Origin: CAXMST01 sp035267205
GTDB lineage: Bacteria; Actinomycetota; Thermoleophilia; Solirubrobacterales; 70-9
Direction of reading: 5' to 3'
DNA length: 29,827 bases
Assembly: GCA_035267205.1 (NCBI GenBank)
Contig: DATFLZ010000078.1
Span: forward strand, 1 to 29,827
The position numbers and the translations under genes were made by a program. Positions 13,270 through 21,029 of the stretch are shown in pieces; positions within the stretch are counted from its first letter, which is position 1, and every line of letters begins with the position of its first letter. Under the pieces are notes generated by a model. The model worked only from the letters and a program-made list of their open reading frames with translations, made no database searches and had not been told where the DNA came from.

Positions 13270-15705
13270 ATGCTGAGGCGGCGAGACAGCGATCCCTGGC
13301 GCCGAGCCCTGCGGCGGGCCGGCGTCGCGGGAGCTGCCCTCGGCGCGCTGGCCGGCGCCGGCGGGCTCGGCGCTCGCTGGCAGCTCCTTCGCCGCCCGCT
13401 GCCGGGTGAGCGTGGCAGCCAGCGCGTGACCGGCATTGCGGCTCCGGTCGAGATCGCGCGGGATCGCTGGGGGGTTCCGCACATCACGGCGCAGACGACG
13501 CACGACCTCTGGTTTGCGCAGGGCGTCTGTCACGCCCAGGACCGCCTCTGGCAGATGGAGCTCTACCGCCGGGTCGCAGCGGGGCGGCTGTCGGAGGTGG
13601 CCGGCCGGGAGGGCCTCCCGGTCGACCGGATGATGCGCACCTTCGGCTTTGCCGGGATCGCCGAGCGCGAGGCGGTCGCGCTCACCCCCGGCCTGCGCTC
13701 CGAGCTCGAGGCCTACTGCGCCGGGGTCAACTCCCAGGTCCACGACACGGGGGCCCTCCCGGTCGAGTTCCAGCTCCTGCGGATCGACTTCGAGGAGTGG
13801 CGGCCAGCGGACATGCTCAGCGCCATGAAGCTGCTGACCTTCGGTCTCTCGACCAACTGGGAGCACGAGCTGCTCCGTGCCGAGATGATCCGCGCCCTCG
13901 GGCCGGAGTTGACCGAGCGCCTCGATCCGCTCTACCCGTCTGCCAATCCGGCGATCGTCGCTCCCGGCGGCGAGTGGTCGGGCGACGGGATCGGCCTCGC
14001 GGCGCAGATCGGGGTGGTCCGGGACGCGCTTGGCTTCGCGCCCGCGGCGAGCGGCTCCAACAACTGGGCCGTCAGCGGCAAGCTGAGCGGCACCGGGAGC
14101 GCGCTGCTCGCGGGGGATCCCCACCTTCCTCCGAGCATGCCCGGGATCACCTACCAGGTCGATCTGCGGGTCGGCGGTCGCTTCGTGCGCGGCGCCTCGA
14201 TCCCGGGGTCTCCCGGCGTGCTGATGGGACAGGGCAACGATGTCGCGTGGACCTTCACCAACGCGATGGCCGACGTCATGGACCTCTTCGTCGAGCGCGT
14301 GGACGGCGACGCCTACGAGTTCGAGGGCGAGCGCCGCCCGCTCGAGGTCCGCGAGGAGGTGATCCGGGTCAAGGGCTCCGAGCCCGATCATCTCCAGGTG
14401 CGAAGCACCCACCACGGCCCGATCGTCAACGACGTCCTCGGGGCGGATGACAGCGAGCCACTGGCGCTCGCGTTCAGCGCCCTGCGACTGCCGGCGCTCA
14501 GTCGCGCCCAGGTGCGGCTGCTCGAGCCGACCAGTGGGGCCGAGCTGGTCGAGCTGCTCGCCGACCAGTGCACACCCGTCTCGAACCTGATCTGGGCCGA
14601 TCGGGCCGGTTCGATCGGCTACAAGACCGTCGGCTGGCTGCCGGTTCGTCGCGGCGGTGTCCCCGACCTGCCCCGCCCCGGGTGGACCGGGGAGCACGAG
14701 TGGGACGGCTGGGTGCCCTACGAGGAGCTGCCGGAGGTGGTCGACCCCGACTGCGGCTACCTGATCACGGCCAACAACCGGATCGCCGGGGACGACTACC
14801 CCCACCACATATCCAGCCACTACCTGGACGGCTACCGCGCGCGAAGGATCGAGCAGCTCCTCCGCGAGCGCGATGACCACGACATCGAGAGCTTCGAGCG
14901 AATCCAGATCGACGAGTACTCGATCCCCGGCGATGAGACGGTGCAGCGTCTCGCGCGGATCGAGGACCTGGCCACCCGACAGCGCGAGATCGCGGCGATC
15001 GAGCGGCTGCGGAGCTGGGACCATCGGATGGCGGTGGACTCGGTCGCGGCGACGATCTACCAGGCGTTCACGCTCCGCCTCGCCCGGGAGACAGCCCGGC
15101 GGGCGATCGGGGACCGGGACCTCGCGCGCCGCTGGCTCGACGGGTCGAGCAACCCGTTCGTCGAGCACGTCACCGCTCCATGGCGCTGGCAGTCTCACCT
15201 GATCCGGCTCTGGGACGAGGCCGACGACGAACTGATCGGCCGGCCGTGGCCTGAGCACGTCCTCGACTGCCTGCGCGGAGCCCTCGACGACCTGGAGGAG
15301 CGCTTCGGCGCCGATCCGGAGCAGTGGGAGTGGGGCGGGGTGCACGAGATGGAGTTCCCGCATGCGCTCGGCGAGGCCAATCCCGCGTTGGCCCGGTTCT
15401 TCAACCGCTCGCTGCGAACGGGCGGCGCCCAGGAGACGGTCAAGCAGGTCGCCTTCGATCCCAACGACCCCTACAAGGCGGTCTGGGCGCCGTGCTGGCG
15501 GCTCGTCGCCGACCTCGAGGATCCGGACGCCTCCCGCTGGCAGGCCTTCACCGGGCAGTCGGGTCAGCCCGGCAGCCGCCACTACGACGATCTGATGGCC
15601 GACTGGACCGAGGGCCGCACCCAGCCGCTGGCGCCCGAGGGCCGGATGCGGGAGCTGCGATTGGTTCCGGCGCGCGCGAGCGCGAGATCTCCCGGCGGTT
15701 CGTGA
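13270..15705 (+). CDS. Penicillin-acylase-family Ntn hydrolase
   Basis: An 811-residue amidohydrolase precursor. Family members cleave themselves into two chains and hydrolyse amides such as acyl-homoserine lactones, penicillins or lipopeptides. An N-terminal arginine-rich start and hydrophobic segment (about 15-35, AGVAGAALGALAGAGGLG) suggests export or membrane anchoring; the double-arginine motif is loose for Tat. The alpha-chain region has VEIARDRWGVPHI and FAQGVCHAQDRLWQMELYRR near 60-101. The autocleavage site is GSNNW, with Gly262 before nucleophile Ser263. Beta-chain features LLAGDPHLP and NDVAWTFTNAMADV follow, then a conserved AFTGQSGQPGSRHYDDLMADW near the C-terminus. The substrate is unknown. 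The next gene starts 21 nt downstream. Confidence 0.9.
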   Translation: MLRRRDSDPWRRALRRAGVAGAALGALAGAGGLGARWQLLRRPLPGERGSQRVTGIAAPVEIARDRWGVPHITAQTTHDLWFAQGVCHAQDRLWQMELYRRVAAGRLSEVAGREGLPVDRMMRTFGFAGIAEREAVALTPGLRSELEAYCAGVNSQVHDTGALPVEFQLLRIDFEEWRPADMLSAMKLLTFGLSTNWEHELLRAEMIRALGPELTERLDPLYPSANPAIVAPGGEWSGDGIGLAAQIGVVRDALGFAPAASGSNNWAVSGKLSGTGSALLAGDPHLPPSMPGITYQVDLRVGGRFVRGASIPGSPGVLMGQGNDVAWTFTNAMADVMDLFVERVDGDAYEFEGERRPLEVREEVIRVKGSEPDHLQVRSTHHGPIVNDVLGADDSEPLALAFSALRLPALSRAQVRLLEPTSGAELVELLADQCTPVSNLIWADRAGSIGYKTVGWLPVRRGGVPDLPRPGWTGEHEWDGWVPYEELPEVVDPDCGYLITANNRIAGDDYPHHISSHYLDGYRARRIEQLLRERDDHDIESFERIQIDEYSIPGDETVQRLARIEDLATRQREIAAIERLRSWDHRMAVDSVAATIYQAFTLRLARETARRAIGDRDLARRWLDGSSNPFVEHVTAPWRWQSHLIRLWDEADDELIGRPWPEHVLDCLRGALDDLEERFGADPEQWEWGGVHEMEFPHALGEANPALARFFNRSLRTGGAQETVKQVAFDPNDPYKAVWAPCWRLVADLEDPDASRWQAFTGQSGQPGSRHYDDLMADWTEGRTQPLAPEGRMRELRLVPARASARSPGGS

Positions 15706-15726
15706 AAGGCTTGAGCGCGCACCGCG

Positions 15727-16194
15727 ATGAGCCGCCGCGACCAGATCACGATGACCCCCGAGGAGCAGCTGGAGCTGCTCGATTCCGAGCGCGTGGTGGT
15801 CATCTCCAGTCACGGGCCCAGGGGCTGGCCACACTCGATGCCCATGTGGTTCACGGTCCGCGACGGGGAGATCTGGGTCTGGACCTTCGCCAAGTCCCAG
15901 AAGGTCAAGAACCTCGAGCGTGACAACCGCTGCACGCTCCTGGTCGAGGCGGGCCGCGAGTACCAGGAGCTGCGCGGAATCCAGATCGAGGCCGAGGCCG
16001 AGATCATCCGCGACACGGACCGTGTACTCGACTTCGCCAAGGAGCTGACCGTGCGCTACGCGGACGGGATCGACGAGCTCGGCGATGACGCCGCCGCCGC
16101 GCTCGAGGCGCAGGCGCCCAAGCGTGTCGCGATCCGCTTCCAGCCCGTTCGCACCGCCACCTGGGATCACCGCAAGCTCGGCGGCGGGTACTAG
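15727..16194 (+). CDS. PPOX-class / F420-dependent flavin-fold protein
   Basis: A 155-residue split-barrel protein of the pyridoxamine-5'-phosphate-oxidase-like superfamily. Visible features are a first strand VVVISSHGPRGWPHSMPMWF (about 23-42), DGEIWVWTFAKSQKVKNLER with the phosphate-binding basic residues (about 46-65), DNRCTLLVEAG and GIQIEAEAEII. Actinobacterial members often use F420 or bind heme or flavin. The final strand RIRFQP-like segment RVAIRFQPVRTATWDHRKL is typical of the F420-type branch. Substrate not predictable. No clear ribosome-binding site is visible; probably co-transcribed with the acylase-family gene. Confidence 0.82.
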   Translation: MSRRDQITMTPEEQLELLDSERVVVISSHGPRGWPHSMPMWFTVRDGEIWVWTFAKSQKVKNLERDNRCTLLVEAGREYQELRGIQIEAEAEIIRDTDRVLDFAKELTVRYADGIDELGDDAAAALEAQAPKRVAIRFQPVRTATWDHRKLGGGY

Positions 16195-16232
16195 CCCCGG
16201 TCGCCGGACTGGACTCGCGGCGCGCGAGGGCG

Positions 16233-16238
16233 TAGGCT
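16233..16238 (+). promoter_or_regulatory. -10-like TAGGCT with GGGAG ribosome-binding site
   Basis: TAGGCT lies 30 nt before the ATG at 16269, leaving a short leader that contains GGGAGAAAG at 16257-16265. This gene therefore follows the leadered mode, unlike most promoters in the window. Confidence 0.35.
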
Positions 16239-16268
16239 GGCCCCGGGTCAACAACTGGGAGAAAGCAC

Positions 16269-17069
16269 ATGAACCGTATCCGGGCACGCCTCACCTACGC
16301 CAACGTCGTCGCGACGATCGCGCTCTTTTTGGCTTTGACCGGCGGCGTCGTCTGGGCGGCGAAGAAGGTCGGCTCCAAGAACATCAAGCGGGGTGCGGTC
16401 GAGAAGAAGCACATCGCGAAGAACGCCGTGCGCAAGAAGCACATCAAGGACAACCAGGTCGATGGATCGAAGATCCGAGATGGCGCGGTCGGTCGTGCTG
16501 ATCTCGCCGGCGGATCCGTCGGCCCGGCCCAGATCGTCGCGAACGCCGTAGGGGCGCAGTCGGTCGCTCCGAACTCGCTCGGCGGCGCACAGATCAACGA
16601 GGGGACGCTTGAGGGTGTGGACGCCGCGACCGTGAAGGGAGTGGAGTTCTGCCGCGCGCGCGAGACGATCACCGTCGGCCCCGGCGAGCTCGATAGCACC
16701 GCGGTCTGCAGCATCGGAGGCTTCGAGTTGGAGCTGTTCTGCGAGGCCGACGGTTCGGCGAGTGCGGCGTCGACGTACACGAAGTTGAGCCCGCCTGCGA
16801 ACGACTCAATGGTCTCCATCGAGGGCACCGTGGACTCAGCGGCACCCGATAACACAGACATCTCTCCGAGCAACGCGGACCTCGATGCTGCCGACGAGTA
16901 CGAGCTCGCCCGGACGACCGGCTTTACCGGCAGCCCGCGGATCTCGGACACCGTGAGCGTGGTCGCCTCGACTCCCGGCGGCCAGATCCTCAGCGGCCGG
17001 CTCGCGATGATGAACACGGCCAACGGCAGCACCGGGAGCTGCACCGTGATCGCGGATCTCCAAGCCTGA
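16269..17069 (+). CDS. Thermoleophilia-type secreted repeat protein
   Basis: A 266-residue exported protein. The N-terminus RIRARLTYANVVATIALFLA followed by LTGGVVWAA is a signal/anchor segment (about 9-31) that I recognise from many Solirubrobacterales proteins of unknown function. Residues 32-120 carry degenerate repeats of about 10-15 residues built on K/Q-x-I-x-x-x-A/S-V (KNIKRGAV, KHIAKNAV, KHIKDNQV, SKIRDGAV, AQIVANAV), which suggests a solenoid or stalk. The C-terminal part (about 125-266) is a beta-rich domain with cysteines in VEFCRAR, AVCSIGG, LFCEADG and GSCTVIA that could form disulfides outside the cell. A strong Shine-Dalgarno sequence precedes the ATG. The role is unknown; surface display is inference. 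Confidence 0.82.
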   Translation: MNRIRARLTYANVVATIALFLALTGGVVWAAKKVGSKNIKRGAVEKKHIAKNAVRKKHIKDNQVDGSKIRDGAVGRADLAGGSVGPAQIVANAVGAQSVAPNSLGGAQINEGTLEGVDAATVKGVEFCRARETITVGPGELDSTAVCSIGGFELELFCEADGSASAASTYTKLSPPANDSMVSIEGTVDSAAPDNTDISPSNADLDAADEYELARTTGFTGSPRISDTVSVVASTPGGQILSGRLAMMNTANGSTGSCTVIADLQA

Positions 17070-17137
17070 GGCACCGTCCCGCGCCGCGAGGCCCGTCCGC
17101 ATCGGTTGCCGGTTCGGATCAAACGTTCCCCGGGCGC

Positions 17138-17143
17138 TAGCCT
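17138..17143 (+). promoter_or_regulatory. -10 element (TAGCCT) of the rml operon
   Basis: TAGCCT ends 10 nt before the rmlA ATG at 17154. No Shine-Dalgarno sequence is present. It would drive rmlA-rmlD-rmlB. Confidence 0.45.
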
Positions 17144-17153
17144 CCCCGCGGCG

Positions 17154-18227
17154 ATGGAGAACCTCAAAGGCCTGATCCTCTCGGGCGGGGCCGGGACGCG
17201 GCTGCGCCCGATCACGCACACGTCCGCCAAGCAGCTCGTCCCGGTTGCCAACAAGCCCGTGCTCTTCTACGGGATCGAGGCGCTGGTCGACGCCGGCGTC
17301 ACCGAGATCGGGATCGTGATCGCGCCGCAGACCGGCGATGAGATCCGGGAGGCGGTCGGCGACGGCTCGCAGCTCGGCGCGGAGATCACCTACATCCCTC
17401 AGGCCGAGCCGCTCGGCCTCGCCCACGCTGTGCTCACCGCCGAGGAGTTCCTCGGCGACGACTCCTTCGTCATGTACCTCGGGGACAACCTGCTGCGCGA
17501 CGGGATCACCGATCTCGTCGCCGCCTTTCGCGAACACGAGCCCGAGGTCCTGATCATGCTCACACAGGTCCTCGAGCCCGAGCACTACGGCGTCGCCGAG
17601 CTCGACGGCGAGCGGATCGTCCGCCTCGTCGAAAAGCCCAAGGACCCGCCCTCGGATCTCGCGCTCGTCGGCGTCTATATGTTCCGCCCCTCCGTCTTTG
17701 CCGCGGCCAAGGAGATCGAGCCTTCGCCGCGCGGTGAGCTCGAGATCACCGACACGATCCAGCGCCTGATCGACGACGGCAAGACGGTCGAGTACCACCG
17801 GGTCAAGGGCTGGTGGAAGGACACCGGCCAGCTCGAGGACATGCTCGCTGCGAACCGCCTCGTGCTCGAGGACATCGAGCCCCGGCTGGACGGAGAGGTC
17901 ATCGACAGCAACCTCGAGGGCCGGGTCGTGGTCGAGGAGGGAGCGGTCGTGGAGCGCACGGCGATCCGCGGCCCGGCGGTGATCGGGGCCGGCGCCCGCG
18001 TCGCCGACTCCTACATCGGCCCCTACACGGCGGTTGGCGCGGGATGCGAGGTGCACGGCTCCGAGGTCGAGCACTCGATCCTGCTCCGCGGAGCGAAGGT
18101 GCGAAACCTGGCCTCGCGCATGGAGGCGAGCCTGCTCGGCCGCGACGTCACGGTGTCTCGCAGTGACGGTCTGCCGAAGACGATCCGGATGATGGTCGGG
18201 GACAGCTCGGAGCTGACGCTCCCGTGA
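17154..18227 (+). CDS. rmlA: Glucose-1-phosphate thymidylyltransferase (long form)
   Basis: A 357-residue nucleotidyltransferase making dTDP-glucose from glucose-1-phosphate and dTTP, the first step of dTDP-sugar synthesis. The nucleotide-binding signature GGAGTRLRP is at 11-19, followed by SAKQLVPVANKP with the catalytic Lys. MYLGDNLL carries the metal-binding Asp, and EKPKDPPSDLALVGVY and WWKDTGQLEDML form the sugar site. After about residue 245 a left-handed beta-helix of hexapeptide repeats (EGAVVERTAIRGPAVIG...) marks the long RmlA type, about 355 residues against about 290 for the short form. The stop overlaps the rmlD start by 4 nt. ATG 17154 is chosen over the upstream frame because of its -10 and homology. 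Confidence 0.93.
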   Translation: MENLKGLILSGGAGTRLRPITHTSAKQLVPVANKPVLFYGIEALVDAGVTEIGIVIAPQTGDEIREAVGDGSQLGAEITYIPQAEPLGLAHAVLTAEEFLGDDSFVMYLGDNLLRDGITDLVAAFREHEPEVLIMLTQVLEPEHYGVAELDGERIVRLVEKPKDPPSDLALVGVYMFRPSVFAAAKEIEPSPRGELEITDTIQRLIDDGKTVEYHRVKGWWKDTGQLEDMLAANRLVLEDIEPRLDGEVIDSNLEGRVVVEEGAVVERTAIRGPAVIGAGARVADSYIGPYTAVGAGCEVHGSEVEHSILLRGAKVRNLASRMEASLLGRDVTVSRSDGLPKTIRMMVGDSSELTLP

Positions 18228-19069
18228 GGGTCCTGGTCGCGGGGGGCGATGGGATGCTCGCCCACGAGGTGATCGACGCGGCCCGCCGCGCCGGCCACGA
18301 GGTCAGCGCCTTCGGGCGCAAGAAGCTCGACATCACCGATCCGCGATCGATCGACGACGTCGTCGGTGGAGCTGCTCCCGAGGCGGTGGTCAACTGCGCG
18401 GCCTGGTCCGACGTCGACGGCGCGGAGGACGACGAGCGGGGCGCGATGCGGGTAAACGACGAGGGCGCGGCGCTGCTGGCCGCCGCAGCCGAGCGCGTCG
18501 GAGCAAAGATCGTCTACCCCTCCAGCGACTATGTCTTCGACGGCAGCAAGCGCGCTCCCTACGTCGAGTCCGACCTGCCGGGGCCGATCGGCGCCTACGG
18601 CCGCTCCAAGCTCGGCGGCGAGACCTCGGTCGCAGTTGCCAACCCGCGCCACTTCATCGTCCGTTCCTCCTGGCTCTACGGCCATTCCGGCAAGAACTTC
18701 GTGGAGACGATGCTGCAGATCGGCCTCGACCAGCCCGAGGTCCTGGTCGTCGCGGACCAGCGCGGCTGCCCGACCAGCTGCGTCGATCTCGCCAAGGCGC
18801 TGATCGAGCTGATCGAGGACGAGGAGTACGGGATCCATCACATCGCCGCCGCCGGCGACTGCACCTGGTTCGACTTCGCCGCCGAGATCTTCGATCAGGC
18901 CGACTACGAGACCCGCGTGATGTCGACGACGAGCGATGTGATGGCCCGCAAGGCGCCGCGGCCCGCGTACTCGGTGCTGCGCAGCGAGCGCTCCGACCCG
19001 ATCGAGCTCCCGCCCTGGCAGGACTCCCTGCGCCGCTACCTCGCCGATCGTGAACTGGAGGGAACATGA
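18224..19069 (+). CDS. rmlD: dTDP-4-dehydrorhamnose reductase
   Basis: A 281-residue short-chain dehydrogenase that reduces dTDP-4-keto-L-rhamnose to dTDP-L-rhamnose with NAD(P)H. The N-terminal nucleotide loop is GGDGMLA at 7-13. VNCAAWSDVDGAE (about 56-68) is the RmlD-type strand and substrate loop. The catalytic set is S/T at 100-101 (PSSDYVFDG) with Y125 and K129 (YGRSK). RSSWLYG and QRGCPTSC are the usual sugar-nucleotide-site motifs. The GTG overlaps the rmlA stop, and its TGA overlaps the rmlB ATG, so translation is coupled through all three genes. Confidence 0.93.
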   Translation: MRVLVAGGDGMLAHEVIDAARRAGHEVSAFGRKKLDITDPRSIDDVVGGAAPEAVVNCAAWSDVDGAEDDERGAMRVNDEGAALLAAAAERVGAKIVYPSSDYVFDGSKRAPYVESDLPGPIGAYGRSKLGGETSVAVANPRHFIVRSSWLYGHSGKNFVETMLQIGLDQPEVLVVADQRGCPTSCVDLAKALIELIEDEEYGIHHIAAAGDCTWFDFAAEIFDQADYETRVMSTTSDVMARKAPRPAYSVLRSERSDPIELPPWQDSLRRYLADRELEGT

Positions 19070-20067
19070 AGCTGCTCGTGACCGGCGCCGCCGGGTTCAT
19101 CGGCTCGACCTACGTGCGCCGCCACCTGCGCGAGCACCCGGAAGACCGCGTCGTCGCACTGGACAAGCTCACCTACGCCGGTCGCTGGGAGAACCTCGCC
19201 GAGGCCGACCAGGAGCGGCTCGAGATGGTCGAGGCCGACATCGCCGACCCCGAGGCCGTGCGCTCCGCGATCTCCGGCGCCGACGCGGTCGTCAACTTCG
19301 CCGCCGAGTCCCACGTCGATCGCTCGATCACCGACCCGGGCGCCTTCATCAAGACCGACGTCTACGGCACCTACGTCCTGCTCGAGGCCGCCCGCGACGC
19401 CGGGATCCGGCACCTTCAGATCTCCACCGACGAGGTCTACGGCTCGATCGACGAGGGCAGCTTCACTGAGACCTCGCCGCTCGATCCGTCCTCGCCCTAC
19501 TCCGCCTCCAAGGCGGGTGGCGACCTGCTGGTCAGCGCCTTCCAGCACACCTACGACTCCGACACGCTGATCGTGCGCGCCTCCAACAACTACGGGCCCT
19601 ACCAGTACCCGGAGAAGCTGATCCCGCTGATGGTCCTCAACGCGATGGCCGGCGACGAGCTGCCCGTCTACGGGGACGGGATGCAGGTGCGCAACTGGCT
19701 GTTCGTCGAGGACTTCGCCGCCGCCATCGACGCGGTCCTGGAGCGTGGCGATGCGGGTCAGGTCTACAACGTCGGCGGGCCCGACGAGAAGCCCAATCTC
19801 GAGGTCGTGCAGCGGATCCTCGACCTGACCGGCCGCGACGAGGGGCTGATCACCTACGTCTCCGACCGGCTCGGCCACGACCGCCGCTACTCGCTCTCCG
19901 CCGACAAGACCGAGGGGCTCGGCTGGAAGGCGGAGGTCGGCTTCGACGAGGGCATGGAGCGGACCGTCGCCTGGTACCGCGACCGCGAGGACTGGTGGGG
20001 CCCGATCCGCTCCGGCGACTACCGGTCCTACTACGAGCAGCAGTACGGGCGCAAGCTCGGCGGCTGA
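19066..20067 (+). CDS. rmlB: dTDP-glucose 4,6-dehydratase
   Basis: A 333-residue extended SDR enzyme converting dTDP-glucose to dTDP-4-keto-6-deoxyglucose. NAD-binding TGAAGFIG is at 6-13; LDKLTYAGRWENL (about 32-44) is the RmlB adenine-ribose signature. The catalytic T121-D122-E123 (STDEVYGS) and Y145-K149 (YSASK) are intact, as are NNYGPYQYPEKLIPL and YGDGMQVRNWLFVEDF. GGAGGGA precedes the ATG. Its product is the branch point: RmlC/RmlD lead to dTDP-L-rhamnose, and the ketoisomerase and aminotransferase at 27022-29009 could draw on the same intermediate. Confidence 0.95.
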   Translation: MKLLVTGAAGFIGSTYVRRHLREHPEDRVVALDKLTYAGRWENLAEADQERLEMVEADIADPEAVRSAISGADAVVNFAAESHVDRSITDPGAFIKTDVYGTYVLLEAARDAGIRHLQISTDEVYGSIDEGSFTETSPLDPSSPYSASKAGGDLLVSAFQHTYDSDTLIVRASNNYGPYQYPEKLIPLMVLNAMAGDELPVYGDGMQVRNWLFVEDFAAAIDAVLERGDAGQVYNVGGPDEKPNLEVVQRILDLTGRDEGLITYVSDRLGHDRRYSLSADKTEGLGWKAEVGFDEGMERTVAWYRDREDWWGPIRSGDYRSYYEQQYGRKLGG

Positions 20068-20094
20068 GCCGCTCGCCCCAGGGCTGGGCTCCTC

Positions 20095-20100
20095 TACCCT
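20095..20100 (+). promoter_or_regulatory. -10 element (TACCCT) of rmlC
   Basis: TACCCT ends 9 nt before the rmlC ATG at 20110, in the 42-nt gap after rmlB. It matches the archease -10 exactly. It suggests rmlC has its own leaderless promoter within the cluster. Confidence 0.45.
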
Positions 20101-20109
20101 TCCCCGCCC

Positions 20110-20667
20110 ATGTCGATCGCCACCCCCACCACGATCGAGGACGTCAAGCTGATCCAGCCGGCCGTCCACGGCGACCACCGCGGCTTCCTGCTCGAGACCT
20201 ACAGCGAGGATCGCTGGCGGGAGCTCGGCGTGGAGGGCCCCTTCGTGCAGGACAATCACTCCCGCTCGACGACCAAGGGCACTCTGCGCGGGCTCCACCT
20301 CCAGACCGACCCGGGGCAGGGCAAGCTCGTCCGCTGCCTCCGCGGCGCGATCTTCGACGTCGCCGTCGACCTCCGTCGCGGCTCACCGACCTATGGGCAG
20401 TGGGCCGGCCACGTGCTCGACGACGAGACCCACCACCAGCTGTGGGTCCCGGTCGGCTTCGCCCACGGCTTCCAGGTGCTCACCGACGTGGCCGACGTCG
20501 CCTACAAGCTCACCTCCCTCTACGACCCGAAGACCGAGGCCGAGATCGCCTGGGACGACCCCGACATCGACATCGAGTGGCCGCTGGAGAACCCCGTGCT
20601 CAGCGAGCGGGACTCGTCCGCACCCCGGCTCGCCGAGGTCGCGGACGAGTTGCCGTTCAGCGTCTGA
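20110..20667 (+). CDS. rmlC: dTDP-4-dehydrorhamnose 3,5-epimerase
   Basis: A 185-residue cupin epimerase acting between RmlB and RmlD. The early substrate strand is HRGFLLETYSEDRW. The catalytic base is H63 in TLRGLHLQ, with K72 and R75 in GKLVRCLRGA contacting the diphosphate, and Tyr132 in DVAYKLTSLYDP as the usual acid. VDLRRGSPTYGQW and WVPVGFAHGFQVL are standard RmlC signatures. The length is normal for the family. With rmlA, rmlD and rmlB it completes the dTDP-L-rhamnose pathway in one place. Decayed toxin-antitoxin sequence starts almost directly after its stop. Confidence 0.95.
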   Translation: MSIATPTTIEDVKLIQPAVHGDHRGFLLETYSEDRWRELGVEGPFVQDNHSRSTTKGTLRGLHLQTDPGQGKLVRCLRGAIFDVAVDLRRGSPTYGQWAGHVLDDETHHQLWVPVGFAHGFQVLTDVADVAYKLTSLYDPKTEAEIAWDDPDIDIEWPLENPVLSERDSSAPRLAEVADELPFSV

Positions 20668-20671
20668 GCTC

Positions 20672-20785
20672 CGCGTCTCGGCAGCCGTCGACGAGCTGGT
20701 TCTGCGCGGCCTGCTCGCGGGTGAGCCCGAGCCCGAGCCGTTCGTCCAGGAGAGCTCGCCGGTCGGGATGAGGATCGACGTCACG
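20672..20785 (+). pseudogene. Relic of a VapB-type antitoxin (C-terminal part)
   Basis: In the frame starting at 20672, the translation VSAAVDELVLRGLLAGEPEP then FVQESSPVGMRIDVT resembles the end of ribbon-helix-helix VapB antitoxins: a helix followed by a Pro-rich tail that wraps the toxin and a G-x-x-x-D-V-T ending. There is no start codon in a suitable place and no N-terminal DNA-binding half; upstream is rmlC in another frame. The sequence directly before the VapC relic supports the call. Family recognition is from pattern memory only. Confidence 0.5.
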
Positions 20786-20988
20786 ATGGGGCAGCCCGCT
20801 GGCTGGAGGGGGCCCTCGGCGGCGCGGTGAGGATCGGCCTCCCATGGGAGTCACTGACGGCGTTTCTCCGGCTGATCACGAGCCCCCGAGCGGCCGAGGA
20901 GCCGCTCTCTCCCGAGCAGGCCGTCGCGCAGGTCGAAGCCGACTTCGCGCGTTTCGACGATCTCCGCTGGTTCAACCCGGTCGGCTGA
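20767..20988 (+). pseudogene. Relic of a VapC PIN-domain toxin, internally deleted
   Basis: The frame from 20767 to the TGA at 20986-20988 reads DEDRRHDGAARWLEGALGG, then IGLPWESLTAFLRLITSPRA, then PLSPEQAVAQVE, then ADFARFDDLRWFNPVG. These are recognisable parts of VapC toxins: the H-x-x-A-x-x-WLE helix, the GLPWxxLxAFLR strand/helix with the second acidic site, the PLS-x-x-x-A-x-x-x-V helix and the C-terminal D-F-x-R-F-x-x-L-R-W-x-N-P. The N-terminal DxN strand is missing, and about 50-60 residues between AQVE and ADFARF, including the H-L-A-A-L-A helix, are gone. There is no start codon for the full segment. It is almost certainly inactive. Confidence 0.65.
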
Positions 20989-21023
20989 AGCATCGTTCGG
21001 CCCGGCGGGCTGGCCGGCGGGCG

Positions 21024-21029
21024 TATGAT
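21024..21029 (+). promoter_or_regulatory. -10 element (TATGAT) of lhr
   Basis: TATGAT is the closest match to the -10 consensus in the window. It ends exactly 7 nt before TTG 21037 and overlaps the in-frame ATG at 21025. If used, the ATG would not be transcribed. Confidence 0.5.

Noticed and set aside
13168..16287. 1,039-codon minus-strand open frame
   Set aside because: Antisense to the penicillin-acylase-family gene and the PPOX gene, both with clear motifs. No recognisable domain in its product.
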